In this document: piece by piece, positions 25,464-34,939 of the stretch
How positions within the stretch are numbered: the stretch's first letter is position 1
Layout of the letters: each line of letters opens with the position of its first letter
DNA from: a virus
Direction: 5' to 3' (one strand)
DNA: 64,000 bases
Virus record (IMG/VR): IMGVR_UViG_3300026382_000175
Coordinates: 16,915 to 80,914 of that record
The notes under the pieces: model-generated
Told to the model about the DNA's origin: nothing
Database searches by the model: none
Seen by the model: the letters and a program-made list of their open reading frames with translations, nothing else
Made by a program: the position numbers and the translations under genes

Positions 25464-27698
25464 ATGGAATATAGAGTAGAGAGGATAGTTCAGGTTAGTA
25501 GATATAAGAAGTTGGGAGAAGAGGTAGATAGGACTACTGGTATAGTTTTTGTTAAGTATTACGATAGGCATAAGAAAACTGAGTTTTCAGCCTTCAAAAG
25601 TAAAGAAGATGCTAGGAAGTACTGGGAATATTGGATTGGACACGACCCAGAGGCTTTAAAGTTCTACATAAGCAGTGCTACGATAGAGGGAGAGTTTTCA
25701 GACTTTACCAGAGATGTAATAGAGTTTGAAACTCCTAATGGTAATAGATATCTCTCCTACTACAAAACAGATTTCTCCTTTGGTAAGGATTCTAACTTTA
25801 CCTTTGGAGTTCATGTTCCTAAAGGTACTACTCCTTACTATCCTACTGGTTGGTGGAATCTAAATGTACCTATGAAACCAGAAGACAAATTGATAATAGG
25901 AGTAGGTTCTCAGGTTAATATGGGTAAAGCTTTCACTAAAGAGCTAACCATAGATGAGTTCATAAAACTTATGGAAGCTAAAGGTAAGTTCTACACTCCC
26001 TTTGTCTTTGAGAATAACAAGAGGAATAAAGCTAACGCTTACAGACCTGAAAATTCATTAACAATGATCTGCATTGACGTAGACGATGATTTGAATTTGA
26101 TAGATATTCTGAAAGAAAAAGATAAAAATGGGTTTGTTAATTCCTTTCTTAATAGAGTTACCTACTACCTAGAGCAAGTTAGTAAGAGTGGAGAAGGTTA
26201 TCACTTCTTTGTACCTGTAAAGGTAAAAGACACTCAGCAACTCTTAAAAATTCTCAACTACCTTCAGCTAGAGTACAAAGGAATAGCAGATATTTCAGTA
26301 TTTGAACCAGCTAGGCTAATCTTCTCCTCTCCTTACAGGATAAAAGAGGTTTCTAGGATAGCAGTTACTAGGAACTTTTATGCTGATGTAGAGCTTACCC
26401 AATTAGAACCAGCTTCAGAGAGGTTAGAAAGAATCAAATCTCATCAGCTAACTATTGAGGGTCATAAGAACTATGTGAGGAATGATGGAGCTCTCTACAT
26501 AAGAACCTATGTAGATGGAGATAGGTTAGTTAAGTGGTTTGAGGAAAAGCATGGAAAACTAACTAGTAAAAAGCTTTTCTCAGTTCAAGTTACTTCTAAT
26601 CGCCAATCTATTTCCTCTATAAGCAACGAAAATAGTAAGGTAAGTACTAAACCCTTAGGTAGGGGTAAAAAGTCCGATAATGGCCAAATAGATAAACGAG
26701 GAGGCAAATTTTGGGATGAGTTAAAAGCTAGTACCATAGCAACTGTGAAAGGAGATTTAAATCCAGTTTCAGATAAGAGTAAGGTAAGGGAATACCAGAG
26801 TGGGTTAATAGGATTGATTAAAGAGCTTTCCAAGTTAGCAGGATTTAAGTTCTATGAGTTCAACAGGTATGACAAAGATGGAAATGTAGTAGGTAATTAT
26901 TACCAAATTTCAGTATCTCCTGATGAGAAATCTCCTATGGATATATTTCTGTATGATAACAACCCTGAGTTTTTCTACTTTCAATCTAAAAACGCTTTAA
27001 GACACTTCCCTAAGATATTTGAGGAGATAGTTAGCTATACTACTGATGGAAGACCTTGCTTACACATATCTTGGCTAATTAAACTGTTAAGCTTTATTTC
27101 CAAGAACTTCAAACCAGACTTCAACACAGCTAAGATTAAGGACTTGATTAAGAAGTATGGAATACATGAGAAGTATCTCTATTCTCACTTTGAGGAAGTA
27201 GAAGGATATGTAGTAGAGCTAATCAAAGCTCTTATCAAGAAGAAAGGTAAACCTGTAAGAGTATCTAAATACATTCCTAAAGAAATTATTAGCAAATCTA
27301 GAGTGTGGAGAAGTTTTAGGAAAGAGTTGGAAAGCTTAGGCTTTGTGTTTGAAAGGAAAAGAGGAGGGTTAGTAGTATATTGGGACGAAGAGAAAAAGAA
27401 AGACATTGATTACCTGAAGTATAACTCTAAAGGGCTTTCTCCTAAACTGAGGAAAACCTTTAAGAAGTTCTTTGCAGTGGTAAGTCAGGAAACTTGGTTT
27501 GAAGAGATAGTAGTAATACTAGAAGAAAACTGGGTTAAGCATATGGTTTATTGGGTTAGGAAGATGGTAGGAGAGGAGTTGAGAAAGTGGGAAATGATGT
27601 TTAAACGAAAACTGCGAAGTGGAGAAATGTTGTGGTATGAGGATAAACAAAAGCCTATTAGTGCTTTGTCCTATGTGATTACTAGGATGGTAGCTTGA
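25464..27698 (+). CDS. Archaeo-eukaryotic-type primase (AEP/PrimPol-like), 744 aa
   Basis: The AEP signature is present in order: MICIDVDDD (Asp 205 and 207 as metal ligands), SKSGEGYHFFVPV (sGxGxH) and ISVFEPARLIFSS. AEPs make primers and sometimes extend them. The N-terminal 200 residues are an unrecognised domain. The C-terminal 350 residues are helical and basic and lack Walker motifs, so there is no fused helicase. It sits behind tandem phage promoters next to the origin candidate. The phage also has a DnaG-type primase (35147), so this enzyme may serve initiation and the other lagging-strand priming. Confidence 0.75.
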   Translation: MEYRVERIVQVSRYKKLGEEVDRTTGIVFVKYYDRHKKTEFSAFKSKEDARKYWEYWIGHDPEALKFYISSATIEGEFSDFTRDVIEFETPNGNRYLSYYKTDFSFGKDSNFTFGVHVPKGTTPYYPTGWWNLNVPMKPEDKLIIGVGSQVNMGKAFTKELTIDEFIKLMEAKGKFYTPFVFENNKRNKANAYRPENSLTMICIDVDDDLNLIDILKEKDKNGFVNSFLNRVTYYLEQVSKSGEGYHFFVPVKVKDTQQLLKILNYLQLEYKGIADISVFEPARLIFSSPYRIKEVSRIAVTRNFYADVELTQLEPASERLERIKSHQLTIEGHKNYVRNDGALYIRTYVDGDRLVKWFEEKHGKLTSKKLFSVQVTSNRQSISSISNENSKVSTKPLGRGKKSDNGQIDKRGGKFWDELKASTIATVKGDLNPVSDKSKVREYQSGLIGLIKELSKLAGFKFYEFNRYDKDGNVVGNYYQISVSPDEKSPMDIFLYDNNPEFFYFQSKNALRHFPKIFEEIVSYTTDGRPCLHISWLIKLLSFISKNFKPDFNTAKIKDLIKKYGIHEKYLYSHFEEVEGYVVELIKALIKKKGKPVRVSKYIPKEIISKSRVWRSFRKELESLGFVFERKRGGLVVYWDEEKKKDIDYLKYNSKGLSPKLRKTFKKFFAVVSQETWFEEIVVILEENWVKHMVYWVRKMVGEELRKWEMMFKRKLRSGEMLWYEDKQKPISALSYVITRMVA

Positions 27699-27721
27699 CC
27701 AGTATTATGTATTACTCAAAA

Positions 27722-27796
27722 AGTATTACTTAGTAATATTAAGTTTTGTTGATCCTAGCAAATTTTGAATACCAGTAATACTTAGTATTACTGATT
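27722..27796. repeat. 75-bp palindrome-bearing repeat, copy B
   Basis: Partner of 459-533 (60 of 75 identical, no gaps). Its left arm is itself nearly palindromic (AGTATTACTTAGTAATA). It lies 24 bp past the AEP primase gene and just before promoter P4. Confidence 0.7.
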
Positions 27797-27824
27797 TCAC
27801 AAATCGTAATACTGCTAAAGTTAG

Positions 27825-27861
27825 CCTGAAATTCTAAGGTTAGTTGGTTTAGTTTAGTAAA
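27825..27861 (+). promoter_or_regulatory. Phage promoter copy P4
   Basis: CCTGAAATT, 13 bp, GTTTAGTTTAGTAAA. It drives the SSB-RecA-UvsW operon. The distal box is part of a GTTTA...TAAAC inverted repeat. Confidence 0.8.
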
Positions 27862-27879
27862 CAATTTTAGGAGGTTGTT

Positions 27880-28086
27880 ATGACTAGAGTACTAAACATC
27901 TCAGGAGAGTGGGATGGGAAGGAAATAGTAGGTCATCTAAACTTTAGTGCAGGAGAGTTTTGGTTAGACATTAGTCAAAATGGGAGAATGGTAGAAATCA
28001 ATGAAGGGGAATTTGCACTAGCCAAGTTCTTACAGCTTCTCCTAGATGAATTGGGAGAGGAATTTCTAACTGAACTTAAGAAGTAA
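27880..28086 (+). CDS. Small hypothetical protein (68 aa)
   Basis: Beta-rich first half (GHLNFSAGEFWLDISQNGRMVEI) and a C-terminal amphipathic helix. First gene after promoter P4 with AGGAGG. No family recognised. Confidence 0.65.
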   Translation: MTRVLNISGEWDGKEIVGHLNFSAGEFWLDISQNGRMVEINEGEFALAKFLQLLLDELGEEFLTELKK

Positions 28087-28125
28087 ATTGAATTGGAATT
28101 CATAAAACTTAACAGGAGGATAGTT

Positions 28126-29061
28126 ATGGGATTCAAGAAACCAGACCTAAATGCTATTAGGCAAATGCAAGAGCAGTTCCAATCTTCAAAATCTAACCAA
28201 ACTGATTACAGGTGGGCTAGCTTACCTGAGAAAGGAGAAACTATCAAAGTAAGATTCCTACCTCCAGTAGGAGAAATGAACTTACCTTTCTTCAAGCTTT
28301 ATAAACACTACCAAGTACCTAATCCAGAAGGAGAAGGTACTCTTAATTTCACTTGTCTTAGGACTTGGAATATGGAGTGTCCTATATGCTCTAAAATTGA
28401 GCACTTAAAGAGGAAGTTTGGAGATGATTTCGTTAATCAGTGGTATGCTAGTATGAGAGGCTTCTTTAATGTGCTAATCAAAGATGATCCTAACTATGTA
28501 TCAGGACTACCTTACATTTTAGGTATGCCTAAGTCAGGTTTAATTTGGTTTTTAGGAATAATGGGAGATGAGGACTATGGAGACATAACTGATCCTTATA
28601 CAGGCTTTTGGGTTAAGATTAGCAGAATGGATAACAACCAGCTTAGGTTTGACATAGTTCCTAAACCTAGTCCAATAGCCTCTACTGATGAGGAAATTAA
28701 CCAAATAGCAGAGCAGTGTTTTGACCTTACTAAGATTTGGAGAAACCCTGATGATGAGTACATTATAACAGCTAACAAGATAGCTGATAGGATTGAAGCA
28801 ATAGTTAAAGAGAAAGCAGGATTACTAGAAACAGGTAAAAGCGTAGTAGAAACTCCCAACCAAGTTAATCCTAATCCTGTTAACATTACTAAACCTACTC
28901 CAGTTCCTCAACCAACTCAACCTAAAGTTGAACCTAATCAATCTTCTGTTCAGAAGCCTCCAGGAGCTCCAGATTGCTTTGGTAACTTCAATGAAAGTGA
29001 CACTAGATGTCTAATTTGTATCCACGAAATAGAATGTAGGCAAGCTACTCAAGGAGGGTAA
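28126..29061 (+). CDS. gp32-like single-stranded DNA-binding protein (311 aa)
   Basis: Coats ssDNA in replication and recombination. The start ATG at 28126 has AGGAGG 6 nt upstream; the frame extends to a TTG but no site precedes it. The core resembles T4 gp32: basic N-terminus, YRWASLPEKGETIKVRFLPP OB-strand, LYKHYQVPN, then a zinc site CLRTWNMECPICSKIEHL. A Pro/Gln/Val-rich linker follows (about residues 245-285). The tail carries CxxC...C (DTRCLICIHEIEC), an extra Cys cluster instead of the usual plain acidic tail. Next to recA, as expected. Confidence 0.8.
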   Translation: MGFKKPDLNAIRQMQEQFQSSKSNQTDYRWASLPEKGETIKVRFLPPVGEMNLPFFKLYKHYQVPNPEGEGTLNFTCLRTWNMECPICSKIEHLKRKFGDDFVNQWYASMRGFFNVLIKDDPNYVSGLPYILGMPKSGLIWFLGIMGDEDYGDITDPYTGFWVKISRMDNNQLRFDIVPKPSPIASTDEEINQIAEQCFDLTKIWRNPDDEYIITANKIADRIEAIVKEKAGLLETGKSVVETPNQVNPNPVNITKPTPVPQPTQPKVEPNQSSVQKPPGAPDCFGNFNESDTRCLICIHEIECRQATQGG

Positions 29062-29062
29062 A

Positions 29063-29347
29063 ATGTTTAAAATACTTTACATCAATTCTGAACTAGAACC
29101 TAGTATTCAAGCTTCAATTAGGAGAAGATATCAGGACTATTTAACAGATAACCCATTACTAGCGATAGTAGAAGTTTCTAATGTAGAAGCTCCTAAGATT
29201 GTTAATGAAACGACTGAGGGGGAGAGGTTGGTTATCCCTCCCTCTCTTTTGGATTCAGTTATGGAAGAAGTTTTATATGCTTTAGAGAATCAAGATGGTA
29301 AATATTTGATTTCTTTTATGGAAGGTTTAGTTAAGCAAAACAATTAG
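29063..29347 (+). CDS. Hypothetical protein (94 aa)
   Basis: Follows SSB by 1 bp with GGAGG in the SSB tail, so it is coupled. Alpha/beta protein with a C-terminal helix; no family recognised. Position between SSB and RecA suggests a recombination mediator (UvsY-like role), but the sequence does not show it. Confidence 0.6.
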   Translation: MFKILYINSELEPSIQASIRRRYQDYLTDNPLLAIVEVSNVEAPKIVNETTEGERLVIPPSLLDSVMEEVLYALENQDGKYLISFMEGLVKQNN

Positions 29348-29359
29348 GAGAGGTTAAGC

Positions 29360-30496
29360 ATGGCTAAAAAGGATGTTGATATTTTTGAAACTGGTTCTGC
29401 TTTAGATAAGATTAAAGAGTTAGCTAGTACTTCTTCTCTTACCTACGAGACTGGTATATATCCTCTAGATGCTTTGTTATCAGGAGGGATTCATTCAGGT
29501 AAGATTTATGAGGTATTTGGTAAGGAAAGCTCTGGTAAATCTACTTTAGCTCTGCACTTAGCTAAAGCATATTTAGACTTTTGGAAAGATGAAGGTAATG
29601 TACTTTGGATAGAGAGTGAGAGTGCTTTTGATGTTCAAAGGGCTGTTGCATTTGGAATAGATTTGTCTAAAGTATTAGTTCAAGAAGTAGAGATAGTTGA
29701 AGATGGATTTGAGTTAATAGAGAAGGTTCTAAAGAAGGCTGAGCAAGTAGGTAGGAAAGTGTTTATAGTGTGGGACACTATTGCCTCTTGTTCAACTAAG
29801 AAGGAAAAGGATGATGGTCAATTTGGAGGAGGTATTTCTGAGAAAGCTAGGATGATAAGAAGCCTCTTGAGGAGAATTACCATTCCTCTAGGTAAAACTG
29901 ATTCAGTGTTACTTTTTGTTAACCAAGTGTACGATGTTATAGGTAGCTATACCAATGAGGTGGAAAGTCCTGGAGGTAGAGGTATTAAGTTCCACGCTTC
30001 TACCAGAATTCTAATAGAACAGAAAGCTCAGATTAAGAAAGTAGTTAACAATGTAGAAATTCCAGTAGGAATTAAGTCCAAGCTTACTCTTAAGAAGAAC
30101 AAGTTAGGACTTCCAGGACTTTCAACTATGTTAGTTATATTTGGAGAGAAAGGAATAGATAAGTGGGCTACTATAACAGATTTCCTTAAGCAACTACCTG
30201 AGGTTAAGAAGAGTGGAGCTTGGTTTACATTAGAGTTACCTGATGGAAATTCTATTAAGTTTCAGAATGAAAAACTCTTAAAACAAAAGGTAGAGGAAAA
30301 TCCTGAACTAGAGGAATTCATTAAGTACCTCATCTATAAGTACTATGCTGAACTTTCTATGTTTATGAAAATCAAGTTTTATGATTGGTTAATAGAGGTA
30401 GAAACTAAGTGGTATGGTAAACCTATTACCCAACTAAATGAAGAGGAAGAGAAGCTTTACCAAACTTTTAAAGAGGTAAAGGATGAAATTGGTTGA
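29360..30496 (+). CDS. RecA/UvsX-type recombinase (378 aa)
   Basis: Strand-exchange ATPase. Walker A GKESSGKST (residues 54-62), the catalytic Glu in WIESESAFD, Walker B VFIVWDTIAS, and the loop region KDDGQFGGGISEKARM followed by VLLFVNQVYDV. ESPGGRGIKFHAS is the RecA-family motif after L2. The C-terminal 120 residues are a helical extension. Overlaps the next gene by 14 bp. Acts with the SSB and UvsW-like helicase. Confidence 0.92.
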   Translation: MAKKDVDIFETGSALDKIKELASTSSLTYETGIYPLDALLSGGIHSGKIYEVFGKESSGKSTLALHLAKAYLDFWKDEGNVLWIESESAFDVQRAVAFGIDLSKVLVQEVEIVEDGFELIEKVLKKAEQVGRKVFIVWDTIASCSTKKEKDDGQFGGGISEKARMIRSLLRRITIPLGKTDSVLLFVNQVYDVIGSYTNEVESPGGRGIKFHASTRILIEQKAQIKKVVNNVEIPVGIKSKLTLKKNKLGLPGLSTMLVIFGEKGIDKWATITDFLKQLPEVKKSGAWFTLELPDGNSIKFQNEKLLKQKVEENPELEEFIKYLIYKYYAELSMFMKIKFYDWLIEVETKWYGKPITQLNEEEEKLYQTFKEVKDEIG

Positions 30497-30956
30497 AGAG
30501 CTTAAATCTTTATTGGACTTGCTTTATGAAAAAGCAAGGAAGGTTTCTGATGTAGAGAATAAAGTTACAGGTTTGTGGTATCAAGTAATTAAGCACTTGA
30601 TTAAACTATACCAGTATCAAGACCCTTACGATAGAGATAAACATATAAGAGATTTAGCAACCTATGTGTATGATATACTGGAGTATTTAGACTCTTCCAA
30701 ATCTCCAGTTTCAGAAAGAAAGCTAAGAAAGTGGTTCAATTGGGATAACATAGATAGGAGTATAAAGATTAAAATCAGGCAAGTACATAACAGGTACACA
30801 GCTATTAGACCTAAGTTGTCTGATGAAGAAACTATTAAGATAGTTAAAGACAAACTAGCCCAACTTTTACCTTGCTTGTCTAACATAGACATTGATTGTG
30901 TAGAGAGTTGGATTAATCAGATTAGAGCTGAGGTTCAAAATGAGGATAATTCTTAA
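30483..30956 (+). CDS. DUF29-like helical protein, paralogue 1 (157 aa)
   Basis: All-helical protein of the style GLWYQVIKHLIKLYQYQ...DKHIRDLATYVYDIL, similar to DUF29 proteins and to two more copies here (38852 and 46398). The shared plan is an N-terminal helix hairpin, (L)W/F-x(2-3)-H-(L/M)-x-K-(L/I)Y, a (K/L)W(F/Y) segment and a C-terminal helix pair. It overlaps recA and the UvsW-like helicase, locked between two recombination genes. Function unknown. Confidence 0.65.
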   Translation: MKLVEELKSLLDLLYEKARKVSDVENKVTGLWYQVIKHLIKLYQYQDPYDRDKHIRDLATYVYDILEYLDSSKSPVSERKLRKWFNWDNIDRSIKIKIRQVHNRYTAIRPKLSDEETIKIVKDKLAQLLPCLSNIDIDCVESWINQIRAEVQNEDNS

Positions 30957-32457
30957 AGATAAATTTTGCTACATTGAAGGCTCTCCTTGGGAAATAAGGA
31001 GAGCCAAATCTATCTTAACTTGGAGAGATAAGAATACAGGATTTTCTTATTATCTGTTTAGAGAGTTAGAGAAGAATAAACTACTGGAAACTTATTGGGG
31101 AATTTACTTTTACTTAAAAGATTGGGTTAAACACGAGTTAGTTTTAGAGACTGATTACTACCCAATCTTGCTTAGATTAGGTAAAGTTCAACCTAAGTTA
31201 GTTAAGGAAATTGATTCTAACCTTCTTCCAGGAATTACTCTATTTCCTCATCAGTTAGTAGGAGTTAGAAAAGCTTTACTCTATAAAACTGGAGTAATAG
31301 AAGTTGCTACTGGTGGTGGAAAAACTGAAATGTTTATAGCTACAATAAAGTGGATTTTGGAGAACGAAAATTCTGATGCTAGGTTCCTTGTAGTAGTTCC
31401 TTCAGAGTTCTTACTGAACCAAACTTATGAAAGGTTCTTGAAAAGAGGATTTTCTAAATCTCAGTTAGGTAAGTATTATGGTAAGCAAAAGAAGTTAGGT
31501 CAAATAACAATAAGATTGATAAACTCTGTTAACAAAGCTTTTGATGAAAACAATCCAGATTTAGGTTTTCTCAATTGGCATAAAGAACTGTATGGATTAG
31601 TAATTGATGAGGCTCATCACATTAGAGGAGAAACTTATAAAAGACTTCTCCTTAACTCTATGCATGCTGAGTACATTCTAGGTTATTCAGGTTCACCTTA
31701 TAAGGAAACTGTGGAAACCAACTTTGGAGACGCTATTATCCAAGCTATTACAGGAGGAGTTATTTACAGAGTACCTATGTCTTACTTGGTAAAGGAAGGA
31801 TTGTTAGCTCAAATGTATGTTTACTTTGAGAAATTAGGAGGACAGTTTGCTCAGTTTCCTACTTTATGGAATGAAGTTTATACTAAGTATATAGTTGAGA
31901 ACAAAGAGCGTAATGAGAAAATTATTGAGTGGATTAGGTTCTTCCAAGAGTGGAAAGTTCCAACTTTAGTATTAGTTCAAAGATTAGCTCATGGTAAAAA
32001 GCTACTTAACATGCTTAATGATGATAAATCAGTTTGTATATTTGGAGGAGGAGAGTGTTATATCTGTGAACATGGAGGATTGGTTAACATAGGAGAGATA
32101 GATTACTCAGAGCTTAAGAGGAAAGTAGAGAATGGAGAAATCCTAACGATTATAGCTTCCCAAGTTATGGATGAAGGAGTTGATTTACCTGAAGTAGGAG
32201 CAGTTATAATGGCTGGAGCAGGTAAGTCTTCTATTAAGCTAAAGCAAAGGATAGGTAGAGGAGCTAGGAAAGGTTCTACAGGAGTTAGTTTTTTGGTTGA
32301 CTTCAAAGATATTGGTCATGTTTACCTTTATGCTCAGTATAAGAAAAGGAAGGAACTTTATCAAGAACAAGCTATTGAAGAGATAGATAATTCAGTTGAA
32401 TTTAAGAAGAAGGTAATAGAAGTTTATGGAAAGGAGGTAGAAAATGAAAAGATTTGA
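30940..32457 (+). CDS. uvsW: UvsW-like superfamily 2 helicase (505 aa)
   Basis: Branch migration and fork-regression helicase in T4. Motif I is EVATGGGKTE (121-130), motif II VIDEAHH (DEAH 223-226), motif III LGYSGSP, and motif VI QRIGRGARKG. The N-terminal 90 residues match the accessory domain of UvsW-type enzymes. A CxxC pair (GECYICEHGG, about 370) between helicase motifs IV and V is unusual and may bind zinc. Overlaps the next gene by 14 bp. Confidence 0.85.
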   Translation: MRIILKDKFCYIEGSPWEIRRAKSILTWRDKNTGFSYYLFRELEKNKLLETYWGIYFYLKDWVKHELVLETDYYPILLRLGKVQPKLVKEIDSNLLPGITLFPHQLVGVRKALLYKTGVIEVATGGGKTEMFIATIKWILENENSDARFLVVVPSEFLLNQTYERFLKRGFSKSQLGKYYGKQKKLGQITIRLINSVNKAFDENNPDLGFLNWHKELYGLVIDEAHHIRGETYKRLLLNSMHAEYILGYSGSPYKETVETNFGDAIIQAITGGVIYRVPMSYLVKEGLLAQMYVYFEKLGGQFAQFPTLWNEVYTKYIVENKERNEKIIEWIRFFQEWKVPTLVLVQRLAHGKKLLNMLNDDKSVCIFGGGECYICEHGGLVNIGEIDYSELKRKVENGEILTIIASQVMDEGVDLPEVGAVIMAGAGKSSIKLKQRIGRGARKGSTGVSFLVDFKDIGHVYLYAQYKKRKELYQEQAIEEIDNSVEFKKKVIEVYGKEVENEKI

Positions 32458-32794
32458 AGTTAAACACATTTATGGTAAGTATGAAGGTGATAGAGGAGAA
32501 CTCCTTTATCGCCACACTACTTGTGATGAAGAAGGAAGAGAATACAATGTAGAGATTAGAAAGATTGATGAAGAAACTTGTTTGGTAGAAGTTACTTCTA
32601 TGGATGAATCACAACCAGAAGGTTGTGAAGTTTTAGTTAAAGCAGTTGGAGCAGATAATGTATTTATTGAAGCTTATGAACCTCGTGAACATTGGCAAGT
32701 TGTATTTGAACTTGAAGAAAATAATGAGGAGAAAGAAATAAAAATTGGATTGGGATTATTGCATCTATTAGATTTGCAAATTAAACCTCTCTAA
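32444..32794 (+). CDS. Hypothetical acidic protein (116 aa)
   Basis: Acidic beta-rich protein with AAGGAGG 6 nt before its start inside the helicase gene. Looks small and globular; no family recognised. A short hairpin (CTTAGTCT with AGACTAAG, about 32801-32823) follows its stop without a U-run. Confidence 0.6.
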   Translation: MKRFEVKHIYGKYEGDRGELLYRHTTCDEEGREYNVEIRKIDEETCLVEVTSMDESQPEGCEVLVKAVGADNVFIEAYEPREHWQVVFELEENNEEKEIKIGLGLLHLLDLQIKPL

Positions 32795-32862
32795 CTTGAG
32801 CTTAGTCTATTATAGAGACTAAGTAGTAAAAAGCTTGTGTTTAAGGTTGGTGGAGGAGTGGT

Positions 32863-33339
32863 ATGTTTAGTTTACTAGAGCTGATTCCTAAAAGTGTAGC
32901 TGAGAAGCTTAAAACTCTTCAGGTTAAAGAACTTAACAGGTATGTTCAATACTTAAAGGAAACTGTTAAGGAAAGGGTAATAACTCTTTTGCATTACAGA
33001 AACCACAACTTAGAAGCTCTATCTTCTATACCTGAATTTCCTTACCAAGTAGGTTTATTTTGGGTAGGACAGTTAGACTCTAGGAGGAGGCTAGAACAAG
33101 ATAGAGATGACCCTTTAGTTATTCAAACCGTTTGGAATAAGGACATTTTCCTATTCCCTACTCTAGTGTTCCAATCTCAACAAGATTTAGAAAATTGGTT
33201 AGATAACCAAATCTGGGATAATCAACCTTTTTTGTATAGGGAGGGTAAGGTTTACTACTATGAAAACTTCTTACCTTTAGGAGATAAGAGGTATTCTTCA
33301 ATATCAATATTTTACAATAAGCTGTATCCTCTTTTGTGA
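32863..33339 (+). CDS. Hypothetical protein (158 aa)
   Basis: Helical N-terminus followed by an aromatic-rich alpha/beta domain. Good GGAGG site. Unrecognised. Confidence 0.6.
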   Translation: MFSLLELIPKSVAEKLKTLQVKELNRYVQYLKETVKERVITLLHYRNHNLEALSSIPEFPYQVGLFWVGQLDSRRRLEQDRDDPLVIQTVWNKDIFLFPTLVFQSQQDLENWLDNQIWDNQPFLYREGKVYYYENFLPLGDKRYSSISIFYNKLYPLL

Positions 33340-33347
33340 GGTGAATT

Positions 33348-33533
33348 ATGCCATGTATCCCTTACTGGGAACTGATAAGAGGAAAGTGGGTGTTCAAAAT
33401 CTTAATAGTAAGTGATAGGGATAAGGTTATTTACGATGGAGAATTCAACAAGAAGGATCAAAAGCTACTTAAACTGATTGAAGAGTACTCAGATGATTTT
33501 GAAAGGTTTAAACAAAGGTATTTGGAGGGCTAG
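33348..33533 (+). CDS. Small hypothetical protein (61 aa)
   Basis: Beta hairpin followed by a charged helix. It starts 8 bp after the previous gene and ends 2 bp before the membrane protein gene. Confidence 0.55.
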   Translation: MPCIPYWELIRGKWVFKILIVSDRDKVIYDGEFNKKDQKLLKLIEEYSDDFERFKQRYLEG

Positions 33534-33535
33534 GT

Positions 33536-33982
33536 ATGTTGGATAAAGTACTATTTTATTCAGAGAAAGTGCTTGAAAGTATAGGTATAAAGAGAGAGTG
33601 GCAATATAGAAGCCTTAATGTAGTTAGTTTAATAGGATTATTAATTGGGATAATAGTTTCATTAACTTATCCTTTCAAATATTCAGCTAATGATTACCTT
33701 TTACTATGGATTCTCAGAGGAGTTGGAATAGTTATTGTTGGGTTTGTTTTCCACATATTCTACTTTTTGTTAGGAGCTTGTTTAGATGAAATAAATGATG
33801 AAGATATTAATTTTGCTGAGTTGATTGGGCTTATAATATTTCTTATAACACTTTTTGTAGTTTCAGTTGTATTAGGTAGTTGTGTTGGTATTGTAGGGAT
33901 ACTAATAACCTTTCTGTTCCAGAAATTAACTAAAGTTAAAGTTAGAAATATTTTCCTTTTTCTTAAGGGAGGTACAAAATGA
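33536..33982 (+). CDS. Membrane protein with about four transmembrane segments (148 aa)
   Basis: Hydrophobic spans at about 29-46, 55-80 and 93-128 (the last probably two). The acidic loop GACLDEINDEDINFAE lies between them. No lysis-type signature; host-membrane takeover or superinfection exclusion are possible early roles, neither shown. Overlaps the next start by 4 bp. Confidence 0.6.
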   Translation: MLDKVLFYSEKVLESIGIKREWQYRSLNVVSLIGLLIGIIVSLTYPFKYSANDYLLLWILRGVGIVIVGFVFHIFYFLLGACLDEINDEDINFAELIGLIIFLITLFVVSVVLGSCVGIVGILITFLFQKLTKVKVRNIFLFLKGGTK

Positions 33983-34293
33983 AATATAAGTGGTGGGATA
34001 AATTAGATAATGCTACTAAAGAGTTTCTTGAAGACAATGGGTGTTTTCCTTTTGGGGTTGAATTGAATTTTGTTTATAAAGCAGATAGAAAGCGTTTTGA
34101 TATTGAGAGGTGGCTAAATACTGAATTAAATATTTGTCATCCTGTTAAGAACGCATTGGAAAAGTTACCAAATGTAGTTAAGGTAACTAAATGTGAATTA
34201 GATGAGAATGGTGTTTTACATATAGAACTAGAACTTCTTAGAAAAGCTTCTGGTATTAGCTCTAGAAATGAAGCTAAAGATAATGGAAGTTAG
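33979..34293 (+). CDS. Hypothetical protein (104 aa)
   Basis: Starts at ATGA overlapping the membrane-protein stop after GGGAGGT. Alpha/beta with FGVELNFVYKADRKRFDIERW. No family recognised. Confidence 0.55.
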   Translation: MKYKWWDKLDNATKEFLEDNGCFPFGVELNFVYKADRKRFDIERWLNTELNICHPVKNALEKLPNVVKVTKCELDENGVLHIELELLRKASGISSRNEAKDNGS

Positions 34294-34341
34294 AAGCAAA
34301 GAAATTTACTATTTCCAAAATATCCAAAAGGAGGGTTAGCT

Positions 34342-34929
34342 ATGCTAGTTCCAGTACTTACTACCAACATGGTTTATATCCCTGATTTTTGTCCTCAGTG
34401 TGGTAATTCTTTATCAGTTAAGTTTTCATTTGAAAATGGTATGCCTTTCATAGCTTGTGATAACTGTGACTACAAGAGAGAGTTCATTCTCTTTAAAGAA
34501 TGTCCTAAGTGTGGAGGTAAAATGAAGTACATTCATAAACACAACAAGTTTAAATGTGATGGTTGTAATACTTGGTATGAAGTAGAGTTGAAAGAGTCTG
34601 ATTCTTCTAGAAGAAGAAATTTCCAAATATTGGAAACTCTTTTAAATAAGGAAAATTTTAAGGGGATTGATTTAGCAGAATTCTCAAAAGATTTAATTGT
34701 CCCTTTTCCAGATTCTAATAGTGAGGTAGAAATTCAGAATATTTGGAAAGAAATATTTAGTGAGTCTCTACAAAAGGAAATAATTGATCACATTCTGAAT
34801 TCAGAACAATTTGAGAAAGGAATAGAGAAAAAGATAGCAGAATATGTTACTGAGAAATTGAAAGAACAAATTAGCATACAAGTAATTGATGATATAGTTA
34901 GTGCTCTTGAGACTTATAAAAGAATTTAA
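34342..34929 (+). CDS. Double zinc-ribbon protein (195 aa)
   Basis: Two zinc ribbons in the first 90 residues: FCPQCGN...ACDNCDYKRE and ECPKCGGKMKY...KCDGCNTWYE. These resemble the zinc fingers at the C-terminus of type I topoisomerases. The rest is helical and charged. It may bind ssDNA or RNA polymerase. First of three consecutive zinc-site genes ending in the DnaG-type primase. Confidence 0.65.
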   Translation: MLVPVLTTNMVYIPDFCPQCGNSLSVKFSFENGMPFIACDNCDYKREFILFKECPKCGGKMKYIHKHNKFKCDGCNTWYEVELKESDSSRRRNFQILETLLNKENFKGIDLAEFSKDLIVPFPDSNSEVEIQNIWKEIFSESLQKEIIDHILNSEQFEKGIEKKIAEYVTEKLKEQISIQVIDDIVSALETYKRI

Positions 34930-34939
34930 GAGGGATTGA

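Noticed and set aside
32801-32823. Intrinsic terminator after the 116-aa gene
   Set aside because: An 8-bp stem without a U-run on the plus strand; listed only as a hairpin in the gene entry.
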